A stretch of DNA of 17,036 bases from Candidatus Woesearchaeota archaeon CG10_big_fil_rev_8_21_14_0_10_32_9 (GTDB lineage: Archaea > Nanobdellota > Nanobdellia > Woesearchaeales > 21-14-0-10-32-9), in assembly GCA_002762915.1 (NCBI GenBank), contig PCYF01000066.1:1-17036 (forward strand), read 5' to 3'. Of this stretch, positions 5,433-11,847 are shown one piece after another. The stretch's first letter is position 1; each line of letters starts with the position of its first letter. The translations under genes and the position numbers were made by a program. Under the pieces are notes generated by a model. The model was not told the DNA's origin. It ran no database searches and worked only from the letters and a program-made list of their open reading frames with translations.

Positions 5433-6035
5433 ATGCCCAGAGATTATGATAAAAACGGAGTCTATGAAGGAGAGCATTGGATTGTTGATCTTGCTCACAT
5501 GTATTCTTATGGTGTAATTCCTGAAGGTAGAAGCTTGCCTTTAGATGTTGATGAAACTATGGCAAATTGTGTTCCTTCATCGATGGCAGCTTATCTGAAG
5601 ACAACTACGGCTGAAACTCTCAAATATTTTCCAAACTGGAAACAAGGCAAAGGAATTCACACGCGAGAAGTTCTTCAAGTTTTTCAAAATTTAGATTTTC
5701 CTCACATTAAGAAAGAATATCGAAAAACTGTAAAGACTATTGGAGAAATCTGTAATGAGCACGGATCAGGTCTTGCAGTTTTTGGATTTATTTTGCCTGA
5801 TGGAAAATGGAATAATACTGATCACATGGTTGTATTTGATAAAAATAAATTCAATAATTTATTGATATATGATGTTAATGCAATGGATCCAGACCAATAT
5901 GATATTTACATAGAAGGTGCATGGTTAACAGAAAAAGATTGGTTGAAGCAAATAAGTACATTTATGTATGCAGCAATGGGTCAAGCATATGAGGAAATGT
6001 TTCTGAAACACATAATTATTCCTAAGCACATATAA
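5433..6035 (+). CDS. Putative papain-fold (C39-like) cysteine peptidase
   Basis: 200 residues, not closely recognised. The arrangement suggests a papain-like fold: NCVPSSMAAYLKTT with Cys46 at the start of a helix, followed much later by TDHMVVF with His131 and, 16 residues on, LLIYDVNA with Asp147/Asn149. This Cys-helix, then His-strand, then Asp/Asn-strand order and spacing is that of C39 and related bacteriocin-processing or transglutaminase-like peptidases. A regular C39 peptidase has Gln before the Cys; here the preceding residues are DETMAN, so Asn45 or another residue would have to supply the oxyanion hole. There is no signal peptide or membrane helix. It is convergent with the adenylate cyclase across a T-rich spacer. 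Peptidase activity is inference. Confidence 0.6.
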   Translation: MPRDYDKNGVYEGEHWIVDLAHMYSYGVIPEGRSLPLDVDETMANCVPSSMAAYLKTTTAETLKYFPNWKQGKGIHTREVLQVFQNLDFPHIKKEYRKTVKTIGEICNEHGSGLAVFGFILPDGKWNNTDHMVVFDKNKFNNLLIYDVNAMDPDQYDIYIEGAWLTEKDWLKQISTFMYAAMGQAYEEMFLKHIIIPKHI

Positions 6036-6044
6036 GTTTAAGTT

Positions 6045-6080
6045 AATTTTAAAATAAAAGTTTTTAGATATATTTTTTCT
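6045..6080. terminator. Bidirectional T-tracts between convergent genes
   Basis: The plus strand has GTTTTTAGATATATTTTTTCT (about 6060-6080); the minus strand has CTTTTATTTTAAAATT (about 6045-6060). Each convergent gene therefore ends on an oligo-T tract of the kind used by archaeal RNA polymerase. Confidence 0.5.
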
Positions 6081-6087
6081 CAGCTAG

Positions 6088-7329
6088 TTAACCTTTTAAC
6101 CCATAAATTGATGTAGATTTTTTTCTACCCCGAAGAATTATATTATTAAGCTTATTAAATTGTTTTTTGTTTGAAAGTTCTTTAAAAACCTCTTCGCTAA
6201 TAATTAATGGACAATTATATTCTTTGCATAGACTTTCTAATCTAGACGCAACATTTACTGCATCTCCAATGAACGTATAGTTCTTTCTCGATGTACTGCC
6301 TATTGTGCCCGCAATAGCTATTCCGGTGTGGATTCCAACACCAACTGAAATTACAGGCAAACTTTTTTTACTTAATGTATTGTTAAGTGATGAAAGATTA
6401 GATAGAAACTCGTTCGCACAAGAAGTTGCGTTTTTTGAATCATCAAATATTATCATTACTGCATCTCCAATGAACTTATCTATGATTCCCTCATTTTTTT
6501 TGGCATAATTGTCCCATGCAGAAAAACATGTATTAAGCACTGAAATTATTTGCTCAGGTGTGTGTTTTTCGCTTAATCCTGTAAATCCTCTTATGTCTGA
6601 AAATAATATTGTTACTTTTTTTCGCTCACTAATAGAGTTCTTTGATAAAATTTTATCTCTAATTTTTGTATCTACATATTCTCCAAATGCTTCATGGATT
6701 TTATCTTTTAATGCAATTACTTGAACTCTGCTCCAAGCAATAGCAGAACCCATAAGTAGTCCTGCAAGCAAGATGTAGATATGTGTTGCATCTTTGATCA
6801 ATTCAACCATGCCTTTACCTAAATTGTAAAATTCTAGTTGTTCTTTCATTTCTATTGAAGTCATTGTACCTGCTATAACTTCATCATTATACAACATGTA
6901 TAAATCAAAGTATAAATAAATGCAAAGGAAAATAAGAACATTAATCATAACTAAAGTTACTTCATAGATTTTCTTTATTTTTAGATTTTTAGTGAGTAGG
7001 GTTCCTGATTGAATTCCTGCAGTTATTAAGGAAAATGTCCAAAATAATACGTGGGCTGTATTAAGCAAAGCCGTTGGACCTTCTGGAAGTTCTACTAATG
7101 TATAAACAAAAGGTGCAATTAGAGAACCAAAAAAACGCATCTTTGGAATTGAACCGAATTTAATAAGGAATAGCGTTTGAATGGCTAAGGCAATAAGTAA
7201 AATAACATGACCAAAATTAGCAAAATACAAAGATCCATCTTTACTAAAATTCATTAAAATATAGAATACCGCATATTGTCCCGAATTTAGCAATAACTCT
7301 TGTGCTATTTTGTGCAGGAATTCTTTCAT
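6088..7329 (-). CDS. Membrane-bound class III adenylate cyclase
   Basis: 413 residues that should make cAMP from ATP at the membrane. Residues 1 to about 205 contain five or six hydrophobic helices (about 36-58, 66-80, 92-110, 123-143 and 181-200 are clearest). The cyclase domain covers about 235-413. Catalytic residues are in place: metal Asp245 (TILFSDIRGFT) and Asp289 (KFIGDAVM); adenine-selecting Lys285 and Thr352 (the Lys/Thr pair of adenylate rather than guanylate cyclases); transition-state Asn359 and Arg363 (GDAVNVASRLE). No HAMP motif is evident; a linker of about 30 residues (about 206-235) joins the two parts. Start ATG 7329 lies 27 nt from a TATA box. No cAMP receptor or phosphodiesterase is in the window. 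The membrane part may sense a ligand (inference). Confidence 0.93.
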   Translation of the reverse strand: MKEFLHKIAQELLLNSGQYAVFYILMNFSKDGSLYFANFGHVILLIALAIQTLFLIKFGSIPKMRFFGSLIAPFVYTLVELPEGPTALLNTAHVLFWTFSLITAGIQSGTLLTKNLKIKKIYEVTLVMINVLIFLCIYLYFDLYMLYNDEVIAGTMTSIEMKEQLEFYNLGKGMVELIKDATHIYILLAGLLMGSAIAWSRVQVIALKDKIHEAFGEYVDTKIRDKILSKNSISERKKVTILFSDIRGFTGLSEKHTPEQIISVLNTCFSAWDNYAKKNEGIIDKFIGDAVMIIFDDSKNATSCANEFLSNLSSLNNTLSKKSLPVISVGVGIHTGIAIAGTIGSTSRKNYTFIGDAVNVASRLESLCKEYNCPLIISEEVFKELSNKKQFNKLNNIILRGRKKSTSIYGLKG

Positions 7330-7351
7330 AAATGAATGCTATAAGATTATT

Positions 7352-7361
7352 ATTTATAAAT
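7352..7361 (-). promoter_or_regulatory. TATA box for the adenylate cyclase
   Basis: ATTTATAAAT, a 10-bp palindromic TATA box centred about 27 nt from ATG 7329; a leaderless transcript is expected. Confidence 0.65.
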
Positions 7362-7402
7362 ATGTTGACTAATAAATGCAGATAGTTTTAATACTCATTA
7401 AG

Positions 7403-7416
7403 AATATTTAAATATT
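7403..7416 (+). promoter_or_regulatory. Palindromic TATA element before the 279-aa unknown gene
   Basis: AATATTTAAATATT is a perfect 14-bp palindrome centred about 35 nt before ATG 7445. In-frame GTG 7421 and TTG 7430 lie too close to it to be on the transcript, which supports the ATG. Confidence 0.55.
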
Positions 7417-7444
7417 ATTAGTGTATTCATTGTTCAAGAATAAC

Positions 7445-8284
7445 ATGAATCAAAAAGATAAACTTGAATTAAATGAAAATGAATTTTTAAAAATAATTGA
7501 CTTTGCTAGTCATCTTAAATATTTTGAGGTTAACCTTAATGTAGCTCCAGGTGCAAAAGATTTGGAAGAATTTTTTAATGGAGATATTATTTACAACCCA
7601 ACATATAAACCAACGGAACCCGGTGCGGACACAGAAGATATTTTTTGTGATGATAAATTAACATTTTTAAAAATTCCATTAAAATCATTTTATGATAGTA
7701 TAACTTTATCAACAGAATCATTAATTCCAAGATGGTCTACTTATAAAAAAATTTTTAGATTAAGAGATGCTGCCACAGCTACAAATAAATTCTATGATGT
7801 TCCGTTAGATATTCTTGCAGATTACTCAGCGGCTCTTAATGCTGAAATCGATTTGCAAACAGCTAGCATAAATTTCAATATTTGGGCAAATATGGTTCAT
7901 TCAACACCAAAATATACAAAAGAAGAAATGGAAAATGACCCTATAAAAAAAGAAGTAATGGAACAGGAATATGAATTTGAGACAAGGCCTCAGATCATAA
8001 GAAATAATAATAAAGGGTCACTTGCAAGAGTAATAAACAAAATGCTTAGTATGCATAAATCCTTGCCTAAAAAATATGATGTTGAATCTTTAGAAAGCAC
8101 GGTTGGTAGTGTTGTTTATGAAATACTTAAAGTACATTCTGAATTGAGTTTTGTGTTTAATACTTATAATTCATTTAGATTACAACATCGTCTTACTGAT
8201 TCAAGTGAAGTGAAAGAATTTATGTATGCTATTGATACAAAGTTACAAGATCTTCGTAAACTAGAATTAACTAATCCTTTCTAG
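7445..8284 (+). CDS. Hypothetical protein, soluble
   Basis: 279 residues from MNQKDKLELNENEF, not recognised. There is no signal peptide, membrane helix or metal-binding motif. The N-terminal third is mixed, with an acidic loop (NPTYKPTEPGADTEDIFCDDK). The middle has IPRWSTYKKIFRLRDAATATNKFYDVPLDILADYSAALNAEIDLQTASINFNIW, predicted largely helical. The last ~85 residues (SLARVINKMLSMHKSLPKK onward) are helical, with a charged end LQDLRKLELTNPF. Start choice follows the palindromic TATA at 7403-7416; the frame is open back to 7421. Upstream it is divergent from the cyclase, and downstream the hydrolase has its own TATA box, so it is probably transcribed alone. Confidence 0.75.
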   Translation: MNQKDKLELNENEFLKIIDFASHLKYFEVNLNVAPGAKDLEEFFNGDIIYNPTYKPTEPGADTEDIFCDDKLTFLKIPLKSFYDSITLSTESLIPRWSTYKKIFRLRDAATATNKFYDVPLDILADYSAALNAEIDLQTASINFNIWANMVHSTPKYTKEEMENDPIKKEVMEQEYEFETRPQIIRNNNKGSLARVINKMLSMHKSLPKKYDVESLESTVGSVVYEILKVHSELSFVFNTYNSFRLQHRLTDSSEVKEFMYAIDTKLQDLRKLELTNPF

Positions 8285-8316
8285 ATTAAGGTTCTCTATT
8301 CGTTAATATGATATAG

Positions 8317-8326
8317 TATTTAAATA
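8317..8326 (+). promoter_or_regulatory. TATA box for the alpha/beta hydrolase
   Basis: TATTTAAATA, centred about 27 nt before ATG 8348. This supports the ATG over the in-frame TTG at 8339. Confidence 0.65.
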
Positions 8327-8347
8327 TCTGCACGCTTCTTGAAAACC

Positions 8348-9091
8348 ATGAAAAAGATATATTTTCAAAATTCAAAAGGTCAAATTCTATGCGGCACACA
8401 GTCCGATGTAGGGTCAGATCTAATTGTAATAATCTGTCATGGGCTTGGAGCAAGCAAAGATCATGTACAGTATGTATCGTTTCAACAAGAACTTAATGAA
8501 AAGGGTATTTCAACATTAAGAATTGATTTATTAGGTCATGGAGAAAGTGCAGGAGAATATAATGATTTAACACTAACAGAAACAATCGATGACATATTAA
8601 GTGCGAAACATGAATTAGAAAAACAAGGATATACTCAAATTGGATTTATTGGATCAAGTTTCGGAGGAGTAGGAGGAATCATGGCTGCATCTATTGAGCC
8701 CTTTAAATTTTTAACATTAATAAGCCCGCCAACATATTATGACATACATGAAATGGTTAAAAGTAGTATTTATGTACTCAGAGAATTAATGAAAGTCAAT
8801 AAAAAAACAACAAAAAATAAAGCAAAAATAAACATGAAATTCTTTAAAGATTATGGTTCTCATGACAGTTATGCTGCAGCAGAAAAGATACTTGAACCTG
8901 TATTAATAATCCACGGAGATGAGGATAAAATAGTTCCATTAGTAAAAAGCATAGAACTACATAAACGAATAAAGAATTCTAAAATGAAAATACTTAAGGG
9001 TGCTGATCATCACTACACCGATGCTCAAGAACGACTCACAAAAGAAATAGTGAATTTCGCAAAAGAGCAATACAAGGAAAATAAAACTTAG
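8348..9091 (+). CDS. Alpha/beta hydrolase, serine esterase/acyl hydrolase type
   Basis: 247 residues with a complete alpha/beta-hydrolase layout: IIVICHGLGASKDH-type oxyanion strand and loop (about 26-39), RIDLLGHGESAGEY (58-71), nucleophile elbow GSSFGG with Ser104, late acid HGDEDKIVP with Asp193, and catalytic His in GADHHYTD (His221 most likely). A lysine-rich cap (VNKKTTKNKAKINMKFFKDYG, about 150-170) separates core strands. The family hydrolyses ester, thioester or amide bonds; the substrate is unknown. There is no signal peptide, so cytoplasmic. Its stop codon directly abuts the stop of the convergent ribbon-helix-helix gene. Confidence 0.9.
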   Translation: MKKIYFQNSKGQILCGTQSDVGSDLIVIICHGLGASKDHVQYVSFQQELNEKGISTLRIDLLGHGESAGEYNDLTLTETIDDILSAKHELEKQGYTQIGFIGSSFGGVGGIMAASIEPFKFLTLISPPTYYDIHEMVKSSIYVLRELMKVNKKTTKNKAKINMKFFKDYGSHDSYAAAEKILEPVLIIHGDEDKIVPLVKSIELHKRIKNSKMKILKGADHHYTDAQERLTKEIVNFAKEQYKENKT

Positions 9092-9256
9092 TTAAAGTTG
9101 TCCGCTTTGTTCTACATATTTTTTCATTAAACGTTCAACTACAACTGTTGGAACATATCCTTTTTTGCTACACATTCTAACAAAATCGTCGTACGTTGGT
9201 TTATCAATGTTGTAATCAATTCTAACTTTTTGCGGTCCCTTTGGAGTTGCTGCCAT
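9092..9256 (-). CDS. Ribbon-helix-helix (CopG/Arc-like) small DNA-binding protein
   Basis: A 54-aa protein, MAATPKGPQKVRID... ending KKYVEQSGQL. After a short basic arm, QKVRIDYNI would be the DNA-contacting strand, PTYDDFVRMCSKKG helix 1 and VPTVVVERLMKKYVEQ helix 2, which matches the ribbon-helix-helix topology and size. Start ATG 9256 has a strong Shine-Dalgarno site GGTGA (9263-9267) six nt upstream and a TATA box at 9291-9300. It abuts the hydrolase stop-to-stop and is divergent from the J-domain gene. No toxin-like partner is adjacent on its strand, so a transcription regulator is the simplest reading; autoregulation or control of the divergent J-domain gene is inference. Confidence 0.8.
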   Translation of the reverse strand: MAATPKGPQKVRIDYNIDKPTYDDFVRMCSKKGYVPTVVVERLMKKYVEQSGQL

Positions 9257-9290
9257 AATTTATCACCTTACAAGGTTAAAATTATTAATT

Positions 9291-9300
9291 ATTTATAAGT
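9291..9300 (-). promoter_or_regulatory. TATA box for the ribbon-helix-helix gene
   Basis: ACTTATAAAT on the minus strand, predicting a transcript start near 9269. The short leader would hold the GGTGA site at 9263-9267, so this gene is SD-led, unlike most of its neighbours. Confidence 0.55.
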
Positions 9301-9315
9301 TTAATTATTCAAATA

Positions 9316-9326
9316 GATTTATAATA
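9316..9326 (+). promoter_or_regulatory. TATA box for the J-domain gene
   Basis: GATTTATAATA centred about 27 nt before ATG 9347; a leaderless transcript is expected. It lies about 20 bp from the divergent TATA of the ribbon-helix-helix gene. Confidence 0.65.
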
Positions 9327-9346
9327 AAAACAAGATCCCTTAACTC

Positions 9347-9886
9347 ATGACAAATATAACAATTAAAGGACACGAAATCCAAAAAATACACATAAAAGAC
9401 TCATGTGATAGACGAGCATTACAAATAAAGAATAATATCATTAAACTTTTAGGAACTATTGGCGTTATTGAAGATGATGTTGATGTTTCACTTGAAAGAA
9501 TTGCAATAAAACGAGCACCAGCACACGTTTCTTGGTATTTTGACAAACAACATTTATACTTTAGTTATAATTCTACTGGGAAATTTGTTGAAAATTTAGC
9601 AGTAATTTACAAAGTTTTAGAATTAGAAATAACAGCTTTAGTTGAAGAAAGAATGACTGTTGATGAATTTGTTGCGAAGTATAGAGAAGAACACGATGTT
9701 AAAGAAAAAAGAAAACTCGCCAGAGAAACTCTTGGTTTAGAACATGATGAAATAGATTTGGACGTTATTAATAAAAAATATAAAGATCTTGCAAAAGAAC
9801 ATCATCCTGATAAAGAAGGAGGAGATACAGAAAAATTCAAAGAAATAAATAATGCTCACAAAACTCTAAAACGAGAATTACAATAA
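9347..9886 (+). CDS. J-domain protein of the archaeal C-terminal type
   Basis: 179 residues. The C-terminal ~60 residues are a J domain: ETLGLEHDEIDLDVINKKYKDLAKEHHPDKEGGDTEKFKEINNAHKTLKREL, with the HPD motif at 153-155 that stimulates Hsp70 (DnaK) ATPase. The first ~115 residues (THE region ITIKGHEIQKIHIKDSCDRRALQ, later RAPAHVSWYFDKQHLYFSYNS) form a separate alpha/beta domain that I recognise from archaeal J-domain proteins but cannot assign a function. No G/F region or zinc fingers of a classical DnaJ are present, so this is not DnaJ itself. No dnaK or grpE is nearby. It overlaps the convergent 109-aa gene by 9 nt. Confidence 0.88.
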   Translation: MTNITIKGHEIQKIHIKDSCDRRALQIKNNIIKLLGTIGVIEDDVDVSLERIAIKRAPAHVSWYFDKQHLYFSYNSTGKFVENLAVIYKVLELEITALVEERMTVDEFVAKYREEHDVKEKRKLARETLGLEHDEIDLDVINKKYKDLAKEHHPDKEGGDTEKFKEINNAHKTLKRELQ

Positions 9887-10207
9887 AGATCTGGCAGAAT
9901 ATACTTCTCTAGTCGGAACAAATCTTCTGTGATACGTTCCTATTTTTTTATCAATAATCTTAGGAACAGGTATCAAATTTTTTGTTTTTCCTGATGCTAT
10001 AATTACGTAACTCTTAGAAATTTTTCCATCTATAACAATATTATCATTTGATTCTTTAGTTATGCTATAGTTACTAATAATGTAAAATCTAGTTCCGGAT
10101 GATGAGTCAATTCCAAAAGATTCCTCATCCTTAGTTAGCTCTGAAACTGATTGTCCTATGTCGTTCTTAAAATTATTTAAAATTGTTTTTATTTTGTCGT
10201 CTGCCAT
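9878..10207 (-). CDS. Hypothetical small protein
   Basis: 109 residues, not recognised. An N-terminal amphipathic helix (DKIKTILNNFKNDIGQSVSEL) is followed by beta-rich sequence (GTRFYIISNYSI, NIVIDGKISKSYVIIASGK) and a basic end (KKIGTYHRRFVPTREVYSARSLL). No cysteines, signal peptide or membrane helix. Its start at 10207 lies about 23 nt from a TATA element shared with the divergent chorismate mutase gene, and its last 9 nt overlap the J-domain gene. A clear promoter at the right distance supports its being real. Confidence 0.68.
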   Translation of the reverse strand: MADDKIKTILNNFKNDIGQSVSELTKDEESFGIDSSSGTRFYIISNYSITKESNDNIVIDGKISKSYVIIASGKTKNLIPVPKIIDKKIGTYHRRFVPTREVYSARSLL

Positions 10208-10222
10208 TTAATTGGGAATGCA

Positions 10223-10236
10223 AATTTATTTAAAAG
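10223..10236. promoter_or_regulatory. Single TATA element apparently serving two divergent genes
   Basis: AAATTTATTTAAAAG is TATA-like on both strands. Its centre is about 23 nt from ATG 10207 (minus) and about 27 nt from ATG 10257 (plus). Only 49 bp separate the two start codons, with no second candidate box, so one element probably directs both leaderless transcripts. Confidence 0.55.
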
Positions 10237-10256
10237 TATTATTGCAAAATGATTGA

Positions 10257-10511
10257 ATGAGCTGTGAATTAGATAAAAACAGGGAAGAAATACAAGAAAT
10301 AGATAAGAAAATTTTTCAATTATTAAAAATGCGTTTTAAGAGAACCGATGCAATCGGAAAAATAAAACAAAAAACAGGACTAAAAGTTGAAAATAAACAA
10401 AGAGAACAACAATTAATAGAGGATGCAATAAAAAATTGTAAGCTTGATAAAAAAATAATAACGAAAATTTACAATGATATTTTTTATTTCTCTAAGAAAC
10501 AACAAAAGTGA
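10257..10511 (+). CDS. Chorismate mutase, AroQ (type II) class
   Basis: An 84-aa all-helical domain that should convert chorismate to prephenate in Phe/Tyr synthesis. The pattern of the AroQ family is clear: ELDKNREEIQEIDKKIFQLLKMRF (helix 1, with Arg9 and Arg26), AIGKIKQKTGLKVENKQREQQL (Lys37 and Glu50 in the active-site positions), then a shorter C-terminal helix. The usual Asp after GLxV appears to be Asn46. It is a stand-alone domain, not fused to prephenate dehydratase/dehydrogenase or DAHP synthase, and no other shikimate gene is in the window. It has its own promoter and the helicase downstream has another, so it is probably monocistronic. Confidence 0.87.
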   Translation: MSCELDKNREEIQEIDKKIFQLLKMRFKRTDAIGKIKQKTGLKVENKQREQQLIEDAIKNCKLDKKIITKIYNDIFYFSKKQQK

Positions 10512-10514
10512 ATA

Positions 10515-10525
10515 ACTTTATAAAT
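10515..10525 (+). promoter_or_regulatory. TATA box for the DEAD-box helicase, far upstream
   Basis: ACTTTATAAAT is the only good TATA box before the helicase. It predicts a start near 10545 and thus a leader of about 85-90 nt, unlike the mostly leaderless neighbours. Confidence 0.6.
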
Positions 10526-10544
10526 GAACAATCTTTCCTAAGTT

Positions 10545-10631
10545 TGTAAAAAAGGAGATTAAGAGATAACTATTTCTTAGCGATTAACATGCGCGATTAA
10601 GAAATCTTATATTTCTTAACACGTAAAAAAA
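10545..10631 (+). promoter_or_regulatory. Long 5' leader with mutually exclusive hairpins, upstream of the helicase
   Basis: TAAGAAAT (10598-10605) can pair either with the upstream ATTTCTTA (10572-10579) or with the downstream copy (10611-10618). The downstream pairing extends to nine pairs, TTAAGAAAT/ATTTCTTAA, with a 5-nt loop ending 12 nt before the ATG. The upstream one can add GCG (10580-10582)/CGC (10592-10594). GCGATTAA also occurs twice (10580-10587, 10593-10600). No Shine-Dalgarno site sits near the ATG; AAGGAG lies at the 5' end of the leader. The arrangement suggests an RNA switch or an autoregulatory helicase target (inference). Confidence 0.5.
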
Positions 10632-11843
10632 ATGAAATTTGAAGACCTAAATATAAATATACATTTGTTAAGAGCAATAAAAGACATGGGTTTTGAACAA
10701 CCAACAGAAGTTCAAGAAAAATCCATACCAGTAATCCTAGAAGGAAAAGATGTAATTGCAGGTAGTGCAACAGGATCGGGTAAAACACTGGCATTTGGTG
10801 CAGGAATACTAAATGTTGTACAAAAAAAACAAGGAATACAAGCCTTAGTACTAACACCTACAAGAGAACTTGCAGAACAAATAGTTACTGCGTTAAAGAA
10901 ATTCTCAAAACACGATCAGTTCAAAATAACATCAGTATATGGCGGAGTATCAATAAATCCTCAAATTGATGCACTAAGAAGCACAGAAATTGTTGTAGGA
11001 ACGCCAGGAAGAATTCTAGATCATATGGAAAGAAGAACAATAAATCTTTCTAAAGTAAAAATATTAGTTCTAGATGAAGCAGATAGAATGCTCGACATGG
11101 GTTTTTATGATGATGTTAATAGAATAATGTCTCAATGTCAAAAGAATAGACAAACTCTATTATTTTCAGCAACTGTTTCTAATGAAATAAAAGAAATTGC
11201 AAAGAAATTTATGAACAATCCTGTTCAAATAAACGCAGCTAATCAAGTTGATCCAAAAAAACTTAGACAAGTATATTATGATGTAAAGAACAATATGAAA
11301 TTTTCAGTTTTAGTTCACTTACTTCAAGAGGAAAAATCAGGATTAGTGATGGTTTTTTGTAACTCGAGAAGATACACGGATATGGTTGCTAAAAATCTTT
11401 ACAAAAACAAAATTGATGCATTAGCAATACATGGCGGATTAACACAACAGAAAAGAAATAGTATAATTGCTAAATTTAATTCAAAAAATGCGTTCGTTTT
11501 AGTATGTACAGATGTTGCAGCTAGAGGATTAGATATTCCTGGAGTTTCACATGTATACAACTACGAACTACCAAATGATACAAAGCAATATATTCACAGA
11601 ATTGGAAGAACTGCTAGAGCAGGAAAAAGCGGAATAGTAGTAAACTTAATTGGAGACAGAGATCATAATACTTTCTCAGATATTTTAAGAACATATGATC
11701 TTAATGTACAAAGAGTAGAAAAACCACATGTTCCGAAGATTGAAATGCAAGCAGAACCAAGAAGAAGCGATTCAAGAGATTCAAAGTTTGGAAGACCTTC
11801 CAACAACAGAGGACCAAGAAAAAGCTTTGAAAGAAGAAGATAA
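10632..11843 (+). CDS. DEAD-box ATP-dependent RNA helicase
   Basis: 403 residues with every helicase motif: Q-motif GFEQPTEVQ (20-28), Walker A ATGSGKT (46-52), PTREL (76-80), GTPGR (123-127), DEAD (148-151), SAT (179-181), then in the second RecA domain FCNSRR (242-247), TDVAARGLD (293-301) and HRIGRTARAG (322-331). The family unwinds RNA duplexes and remodels RNPs, often in ribosome assembly or cold adaptation. The tail after about 365 is basic and low-complexity (RRSDSRDSKFGRPSNNRGPRKSFERRR), an RNA-binding type of tail. It shares PSNNRG with the small zinc-ribbon protein at 13872. It ends 4 bp from the convergent antiporter gene. Confidence 0.96.
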   Translation: MKFEDLNINIHLLRAIKDMGFEQPTEVQEKSIPVILEGKDVIAGSATGSGKTLAFGAGILNVVQKKQGIQALVLTPTRELAEQIVTALKKFSKHDQFKITSVYGGVSINPQIDALRSTEIVVGTPGRILDHMERRTINLSKVKILVLDEADRMLDMGFYDDVNRIMSQCQKNRQTLLFSATVSNEIKEIAKKFMNNPVQINAANQVDPKKLRQVYYDVKNNMKFSVLVHLLQEEKSGLVMVFCNSRRYTDMVAKNLYKNKIDALAIHGGLTQQKRNSIIAKFNSKNAFVLVCTDVAARGLDIPGVSHVYNYELPNDTKQYIHRIGRTARAGKSGIVVNLIGDRDHNTFSDILRTYDLNVQRVEKPHVPKIEMQAEPRRSDSRDSKFGRPSNNRGPRKSFERRR

Positions 11844-11847
11844 GTGA

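Noticed and set aside
9092..9886. Toxin-antitoxin reading of the ribbon-helix-helix gene
   Set aside because: Neighbours are an alpha/beta hydrolase and a J-domain protein on the other strand; no RelE/VapC-like partner is co-oriented. The PIN-like gene is over 4 kb away.
10589..10600. Mini-ORF ATG CGC GAT TAA in the helicase leader
   Set aside because: Three codons with no Shine-Dalgarno site at usable spacing; more likely incidental to the repeated GCGATTAA sequence.
10597..10857. Leucine/valine-rich 86-aa frame on the minus strand over the helicase start
   Set aside because: Its hydrophobicity is an artefact of reading the complement of Lys/Gln/Glu-rich codons; it covers the helicase Q-motif and Walker A region.
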